Source: an uncultured Prevotella sp.
GTDB lineage: Bacteria > Bacteroidota > Bacteroidia > Bacteroidales > Bacteroidaceae
Length of the DNA: 18,933 nucleotides
Direction: 5' to 3'
Assembly (NCBI GenBank): GCA_934190685.1
Contig: CAKPTK010000033.1
Location: forward strand, 1 to 18,933
Each line of letters opens with the position of its first letter. Position 1 is the stretch's first letter. Positions 14,554-18,933 of this stretch are shown here, in pieces. The notes under the pieces were generated by a model that saw nothing but the letters and a program-made list of their open reading frames with translations, did no database searches and was not told the DNA's origin. The translations under genes and the position numbers were made by a program.

Positions 14554-16203
14554 CTAAAAGAAACACTCCAGCAGCATGGGGCGGTGTGTTTCGGTGGTAA
14601 GCAGGGTGACGATGCCCATGCGCATCTCTTCCATGTTGTGTGCCGAAAGATAGCCCACGTCGTTTTGAGTGCAGATGCCGCGGGCTTCGGTGTTGTGGGC
14701 GGCGAAGATGAAGCGGTCGAACGCGGGACTCTGTTGGGCGTCCTTGAAGGCGTTGAAGATGTCTCCGCCATGATTGTTGAGCAGGATGATGCGCAGATTG
14801 CCGTTGAGGTTTCGGTTCCACAGGGCATTCTGGTCATAGAAGAAAGCCAGGTCGCCTGTCACGCAAAACACCAAGTTTGTGCTGCTTGCGGCGAATCCCA
14901 CAGCGGTGGACAGACATCCGTCGATGCCGTTGACTCCCCGGTTGCACCAAATATAGTGGTCGGCATAGCGGCATCCCAAGCGCACGGCGGTGGAGTTGGC
15001 ATAGTGCACATCATAGTCATATTCCATATCCTCAAGTTGTTCCTCGAAATATTTCACCACAGCCGCGGGCGAATAGGGCGGTTGGCTGTCGGCGATATGT
15101 ATGCGGTCTTTTTCTATTTCTTCCGTCCAGAGATGGTGGAATTGGATGGCCTCGCCGGTCAGTATGTCTGTATTGTCCTTGAGTAACCGGGCCAGTTCAA
15201 AGAGTGTTTGGATTGGGTTTTCCTCCACGAAAGTGTCTAACCGCATGAAGGTGTCGGCGAAGTCCCGGCTTGTGTCCACTCTCCACACGGTGGCATCCTT
15301 GGCCTTGCGCAAGAATTTGCGCAGCCGTTTGCTTACGATATTTCCGCCTAAGTGGAGGATGAAATCGGGTTGGTAGGGTGTTGAGTCCGTTCCCTCAGTC
15401 ATCAGACGTGCCAAGGTTTCGTCAACAGGTACGGGATATTGGGAAGACAACGGTTCGCACAGCACGGTGACTTTGTCGCTGAGTTGATGAGCTAAGTCAC
15501 CCAAACGTTTCAATGCAGAGTCTTCAGACCTTGATGTTGGCATTTGTCCGATGACAATCATCGGACGATGGGCTTGTGGTAGTATGTCTTTTAAGCTCCC
15601 ATACATTAAGTCCGAATCTGTTTTGACAGGGAGATTCTTGACTTCACGCTCATCGGGCAGTTCGGGAATGTCAAAGGTGAAGAGCGGTTCGGAGATGGGC
15701 ACGTTGATGTGTACCGAGGGACAAGATGGTCGTCCTGCCTCCAAGAGCGCCTCGTTGACAAGTCGGTTGCAGTACCAACGCTCCTCGTCATTGTGCGGTT
15801 CTGGCAAGGTGACTCTTTTGGACATCAGGGAAGCGAGAGCGTCGGGCTGTGGCAGCGTCTGTCCTTCGAGTTGTCCAATCCATTGCTGGGGACGGTCGGC
15901 GGAAATGACGATAAGCCCCCGGTGTTGCATGGAGGCTTCCGCCACGGCAGGGGCGAGGTTGAGCAGAGCGGAGCCGGAGGTGACGCACACCGCCACCTTC
16001 TCGTCCGTGGCTTGGCGCACCCCGAGGGCGAAGAATCCTGCCGAGCGTTCATCGGTCACAGGGTAGCATTCGATCTGCCCACATGTCACAAGATTGTGGA
16101 GGATAGGTACGTTGCGGTTGCCCGGGCAAAGCACCGCGTGTTTCACTCCGTGCTTGAGAAGCAAGGCCGTGAGTATGTTTACGTTTTCTTTGTTGCTGTA
16201 CAT
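14554..16203 (-). CDS. menD: SEPHCHC synthase (MenD)
   Basis: A thiamine diphosphate enzyme that joins 2-oxoglutarate to isochorismate, the first committed step of menaquinone synthesis. 549 residues in the three-domain ThDP layout. The N-terminal Pyr domain has CPGNRNVP (26-33) and TDERSAGFFALG with the cofactor-activating E52. The C-terminal PP domain has GVNGIDGCLSTAVGFA and GDLAFFYDQNALWNRN, followed by ILLNNHGGDIF, the Mg-diphosphate site. Most MenD proteins have SPGSRN in the first motif; this one reads CPGNRN, a mild difference. The start is 3 bases after the menF stop. Confidence 0.95.
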   Translation of the reverse strand: MYSNKENVNILTALLLKHGVKHAVLCPGNRNVPILHNLVTCGQIECYPVTDERSAGFFALGVRQATDEKVAVCVTSGSALLNLAPAVAEASMQHRGLIVISADRPQQWIGQLEGQTLPQPDALASLMSKRVTLPEPHNDEERWYCNRLVNEALLEAGRPSCPSVHINVPISEPLFTFDIPELPDEREVKNLPVKTDSDLMYGSLKDILPQAHRPMIVIGQMPTSRSEDSALKRLGDLAHQLSDKVTVLCEPLSSQYPVPVDETLARLMTEGTDSTPYQPDFILHLGGNIVSKRLRKFLRKAKDATVWRVDTSRDFADTFMRLDTFVEENPIQTLFELARLLKDNTDILTGEAIQFHHLWTEEIEKDRIHIADSQPPYSPAAVVKYFEEQLEDMEYDYDVHYANSTAVRLGCRYADHYIWCNRGVNGIDGCLSTAVGFAASSTNLVFCVTGDLAFFYDQNALWNRNLNGNLRIILLNNHGGDIFNAFKDAQQSPAFDRFIFAAHNTEARGICTQNDVGYLSAHNMEEMRMGIVTLLTTETHRPMLLECFF

Positions 16204-16206
16204 AAA

Positions 16207-17271
16207 TTATTGTTGGTTGACAAATTGAAACAATGCCTTCATCGTTTGCATCTTCGCTTCCGTCTCCCGCCATTCCTCTTCCTCCATGCTGTCTGGCAGG
16301 AGTCCGCCTCCGGCATAGAAGTCGATGGTGGTTGGGTTGGCATGGATGTGCATGCAGCGGAGCGACACATACAGGTCGATGTTGGCTTTGCCGAGTGTTC
16401 CGATGAAGCCGCTATAGTAGTGGCGGTCGAACGACTCGTTCTCCCGGATGAACGCTTGGGCTTCCTCTTGAGGCATTCCGCAAACGGCGGGAGTGGGATG
16501 AAGGGCGGCAATCACGTCGCCCGTTTTACTTGTGTCGGGTAGGGTGAAACTGAAATCTGTGCACAGGTGCATCAGTCCTGCCGCACGAATCGTGTAGGGA
16601 CCGGTGGCGTTGAAATCGGAGGTGAACCGCTCGATGCGTTCCGTGATGTAGGAAGAAACACAGTGTTGTTCCAATAGATTTTTTGAACTCCACAACTCTT
16701 CTATCGGGAGTGCAAAGCGTCTTTCGTCATAGACCATGGTGCCGGCGAGCGCCATGGTGCTCAGCACTTGCGCGTCTCCGTCTGTGGTGCGTCCTCGGAG
16801 CAGTGTCTCCGGGGTGGCCATCAGCCAAGAGCCTAGCCCCTTGATGTCGACCATGGCGACAAACTGTCGGGGATATCGCTTGCAAGCGCGGGCGAAAAGT
16901 TGGCGGGCGTCCACGGCCTGTTCACTGTGCATGCGGGAACGGCGGGCCAACACCAACTTCTCAAATTCTCCCGAGAGCAAGTGGGCGTGGAAGTTGGCGA
17001 AGTCGATGGCATAGTCCTCCCGTTCATGACTAGACTCGGGCTGAAGGGAAAATGTATCCTCCGTCGTGTCCGGGCAGAAGACCTCTTGCCGGTCGGGTTT
17101 GATGAGATAGATTGGCTCGTCGGCGGACGGACAGAAGGGAGCGAAAACAAATCCTTCCCTGTTGTTGAGTTCGTCGCAGGACGGCAGTCTTTCGGGCCAT
17201 CCCGTGTTCTGGGTCAATAGGACGGCTTGCTCTTCACCGACCCGGCGAAACAAGACTGAGGCTGTTGTCAT
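16207..17271 (-). CDS. menF: Isochorismate synthase
   Basis: Isomerises chorismate to isochorismate with Mg2+, entry to menaquinone synthesis. 354 residues from the ATG at 17271, somewhat short for MenF because the N-terminal domain is reduced. The chorismate-binding core spans about 90-350: GEFEKLVLARR with general base K105, MATPETLLRG (151-160), ALAGTMVYDE with G177/T178, LHPTPAVCGMP (258-267), YYSGFIGTLG (285-294) and GGGLLPDSMEEEEW (321-334). I chose the ATG at 17271 because it overlaps the upstream stop as ATGA, a typical coupled start; the frame stays open upstream only within the thioesterase gene. Confidence 0.94.
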   Translation of the reverse strand: MTTASVLFRRVGEEQAVLLTQNTGWPERLPSCDELNNREGFVFAPFCPSADEPIYLIKPDRQEVFCPDTTEDTFSLQPESSHEREDYAIDFANFHAHLLSGEFEKLVLARRSRMHSEQAVDARQLFARACKRYPRQFVAMVDIKGLGSWLMATPETLLRGRTTDGDAQVLSTMALAGTMVYDERRFALPIEELWSSKNLLEQHCVSSYITERIERFTSDFNATGPYTIRAAGLMHLCTDFSFTLPDTSKTGDVIAALHPTPAVCGMPQEEAQAFIRENESFDRHYYSGFIGTLGKANIDLYVSLRCMHIHANPTTIDFYAGGGLLPDSMEEEEWRETEAKMQTMKALFQFVNQQ

Positions 17272-17684
17272 TTCTTGCGGGGAGTGATGACATAGTTGGT
17301 CACTTGCACCGTCGACACGAGGTCGCCTGCGGAATCCTTGATGTCGATATGCCATACATGGAGCACACGTCCCTTCTGTACCAGTTTTCCGTATGCCGTG
17401 ACTGTGTCGCCTTCACGCACCGCCTTGACATGGTTGCCGCTCACGTTGATGCCCACGCTGATTTTGCCGGGGCAGATGGCGAGCGACCCCACGCCAGCCA
17501 AGTTTTCGGCGAGCGCCAAGGTGGCACCGCCGCTGAGAAAGCCGAAAGGCTGTTTGTTGCGCTCGTCCACAGTCATGTGAGCCATACAGGTGTCGTCTTC
17601 AGGGGTGGAAACGAACTCCATGCCCAACGCTGTGGAGAGGTTGGGCTGCCGTTGGAGCAAATCGTTGATTTTGTCTACATTCAT
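17268..17684 (-). CDS. menI: Hotdog-fold thioesterase, probable DHNA-CoA hydrolase
   Basis: 138 residues, PaaI/YdiI type hotdog domain. The core QPFGFLSGGATLALAENLAG carries the probable catalytic E60, and GINVSGNHVKAVREGDTVTA and VWHIDIKDSAGDLVSTVQVT match the YdiI pattern along most of the length. Being the first gene of a men cluster, with its stop overlapping the menF start by four bases, it most likely releases DHNA from DHNA-CoA, the product of MenB. In E. coli YdiI the motif reads LHGG; here the histidine is serine (S51). The assignment to MenI rests on context and similarity to YdiI, not on a unique motif. Confidence 0.82.
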   Translation of the reverse strand: MNVDKINDLLQRQPNLSTALGMEFVSTPEDDTCMAHMTVDERNKQPFGFLSGGATLALAENLAGVGSLAICPGKISVGINVSGNHVKAVREGDTVTAYGKLVQKGRVLHVWHIDIKDSAGDLVSTVQVTNYVITPRKK

Positions 17685-17782
17685 GTCTTCAGTTCCTTTC
17701 TATTATATGTGTTGTCGGGAAATCGCTGTTGCTTTTCTCAGAGAAGAATTCCTTTCCCCAAGCTCTGTTCGGCGATTTTATG

Positions 17783-17790
17783 CAAAGTTA
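17783..17790 (-). promoter_or_regulatory. -7 box of the menaquinone operon
   Basis: The - strand reads TAACTTTG, matching TAnnTTTG. A start near 17776 would give a leader of about 92 bases before the thioesterase ATG. The -33 side is T-rich but has no exact TTTG at the right spacing. Confidence 0.5.
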
Positions 17791-17834
17791 CATATTAAAA
17801 AGTGAAAAAGACGTACTTATTCAGAATAATTTCG

Positions 17835-17842
17835 TAAATTTG
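17835..17842 (+). promoter_or_regulatory. -7 box of lysS
   Basis: TAAATTTG, an exact TAnnTTTG match, 44 bases before the lysS ATG. The -33 element is weak. It diverges from the men operon box 45 bases to the left. Confidence 0.55.
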
Positions 17843-17886
17843 CAGCCACAACGATTCACAATAAGAGAATATATTCTATTTAAGAT

Positions 17887-18933
17887 ATGAACATTTTAGA
17901 GTTAAGTGAACAGGAGATTGGCAGACGCCAGAGTCTGCAAGAACTGCGCGATATGGGCATTGATCCATATCCTGCCGCTGAGTACCCCACCGATGCTTTT
18001 TCAACAGACATAAAAGCCCAATACAATGAGGGCGAGAAACGCCAGGTGTGCATCGCCGGTCGTATGATGACCCGTCGCGTGATGGGCAAGGCAAGTTTTG
18101 TGGAACTTCAAGACTCCAAAGGAAGAATTCAGGTGTATATCACCCGTGACGATATCTGCCCGGGAGAAGACAAAGACTTATATAATAAGGTATTCAAACG
18201 TTTGATGGACATCGGCGACTTCATCGGTGTCAAGGGATTTGTCTTCCAGACACAGACCGGTGAAATCTCTGTACACGCACAAGAACTCACCCTGCTCGCC
18301 AAGAGCCTCAAGCCTCTGCCTATCGTGAAATACAAGGACGGCGTGGCTTATGACAAATTCGACGATCCCGAACTTCGCTATCGTCAGCGCTATGTCGACC
18401 TGATTGTCAACGACGGCGTGAAGGAAACATTCCTTCAGCGTGCCACCGTGTTGCGTACCCTCCGCAAGGTGCTCGACGAAGCTGGCTATACCGAGGTGGA
18501 GACACCGACCCTGCAGAGTATTGCCGGCGGTGCCAGCGCCCGCCCGTTCATCACCCACTTCAATGCGCTCAACATCGATATGTATATGCGTATCGCCACA
18601 GAGCTTTACTTGAAGCGTCTCATCGTGGGCGGTTTTGAGGGTGTGTATGAAATCGGAAAGAACTTCCGCAACGAGGGTATGGACCGCAACCACAATCCCG
18701 AGTTCACTTGTATGGAACTCTATGTGCAATACAAGGACTATAATTGGATGATGTCGTTCACAGAGAAACTGCTTGAGACCATCTGTATCGCTGTCAACGG
18801 CAAGCCTGAGCGTGAGATCAACGGCAACATCGTCAGTTTCAAGGCTCCTTACCGCCGTCTGCCTATCCTCGACGCCATCAAGGAGAAGACCGGCTTCGAC
18901 TGCAACGGAAAGAGCGAGGAGGAAATCCGCGCG
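17887..18933 (+). CDS. lysS: Lysyl-tRNA synthetase, class II (3' end outside window)
   Basis: Charges tRNA-Lys with lysine. The first 349 residues are present; Bacteroidetes LysRS is usually about 575. Residues about 50-140 form the OB-fold anticodon-binding domain (VCIAGRMMTRRVMGKASFVELQD). The catalytic domain starts at about 155 with DPELRYRQRYVDLI. Motif 1 lies near 183-208 (ending EVETPTLQ), then GGASARPFITHFNALN and YMRIATELYLKRLIVGG. Motif 2 is at about 255-280 with FRNEGMDRNHNPEFTCMELY. This class II arrangement is standard for bacteria. The ATG at 17887 gives the usual MNILELSEQE start. It is transcribed divergently from the menaquinone genes. Confidence 0.97.
   Translation, partial: MNILELSEQEIGRRQSLQELRDMGIDPYPAAEYPTDAFSTDIKAQYNEGEKRQVCIAGRMMTRRVMGKASFVELQDSKGRIQVYITRDDICPGEDKDLYNKVFKRLMDIGDFIGVKGFVFQTQTGEISVHAQELTLLAKSLKPLPIVKYKDGVAYDKFDDPELRYRQRYVDLIVNDGVKETFLQRATVLRTLRKVLDEAGYTEVETPTLQSIAGGASARPFITHFNALNIDMYMRIATELYLKRLIVGGFEGVYEIGKNFRNEGMDRNHNPEFTCMELYVQYKDYNWMMSFTEKLLETICIAVNGKPEREINGNIVSFKAPYRRLPILDAIKEKTGFDCNGKSEEEIRA

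Noticed and set aside
15709..16542. 277-residue + strand frame across menD and menF
   Set aside because: It spans the junction of two well-supported - strand genes and has no recognisable domain.

Overview
The window looks like a Bacteroidales chromosome, most likely Prevotella or a close relative. The pointers are a large type II-C Cas9 of the Bacteroidetes kind, a 47-base CRISPR repeat, -7 promoter boxes of the Bacteroidetes form TAnnTTTG upstream of several genes, and Bacteroidetes-style menaquinone genes. The genus is an inference. By eye, the left third (about 1-5600) is much more AT-rich than the metabolic genes to its right, so the CRISPR locus may have been acquired by transfer.

Left region (1-5625): a type II-C CRISPR-Cas locus. 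It holds the C-terminal two thirds of cas9, then cas1 and cas2 on the + strand. A short array follows, with four identical 47-base repeats, three 30-base spacers, and a decayed fifth repeat. About 750 bases further on is a repeat-like element whose + strand can pair with the crRNA repeat through two G:U wobbles. This is the best tracrRNA candidate. The repeats read naturally as crRNA on the - strand, and in that direction each contains a match to a Bacteroidetes promoter (GTTG, 19 bases, TACCTTTG). The tracrRNA-like element keeps the same promoter, pointing at an otherwise easily missed 45-residue hydrophobic protein gene (5303-5440, - strand). A symmetric terminator separates cas2 from the array, and another terminator lies between cas9 and cas1.

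Junction (5578-6400): a deletion scar. The interior of an iron-dependent alcohol dehydrogenase runs out of frame into an NAD(P)-binding (NmrA/SDR-like) gene that has lost its N-terminal nucleotide-binding motif.

Middle region (6404-10540, - strand): a MaoC-like hydratase, a CPA2 cation:proton antiporter with two TrkA-C domains, and peptidase T. Each appears to have its own promoter and/or terminator.

Right region (10601-17684, - strand): a tightly packed seven-gene run transcribed in the order hotdog thioesterase (menI-like), menF, menD, menB, menC, queC, MATE transporter. The first five genes cover the steps from chorismate to DHNA in menaquinone synthesis, but menH, menE, menA and menG are not here. 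lysS is divergent on the + strand and is cut by the window end; -7 boxes for both directions lie in the shared 202-base gap.
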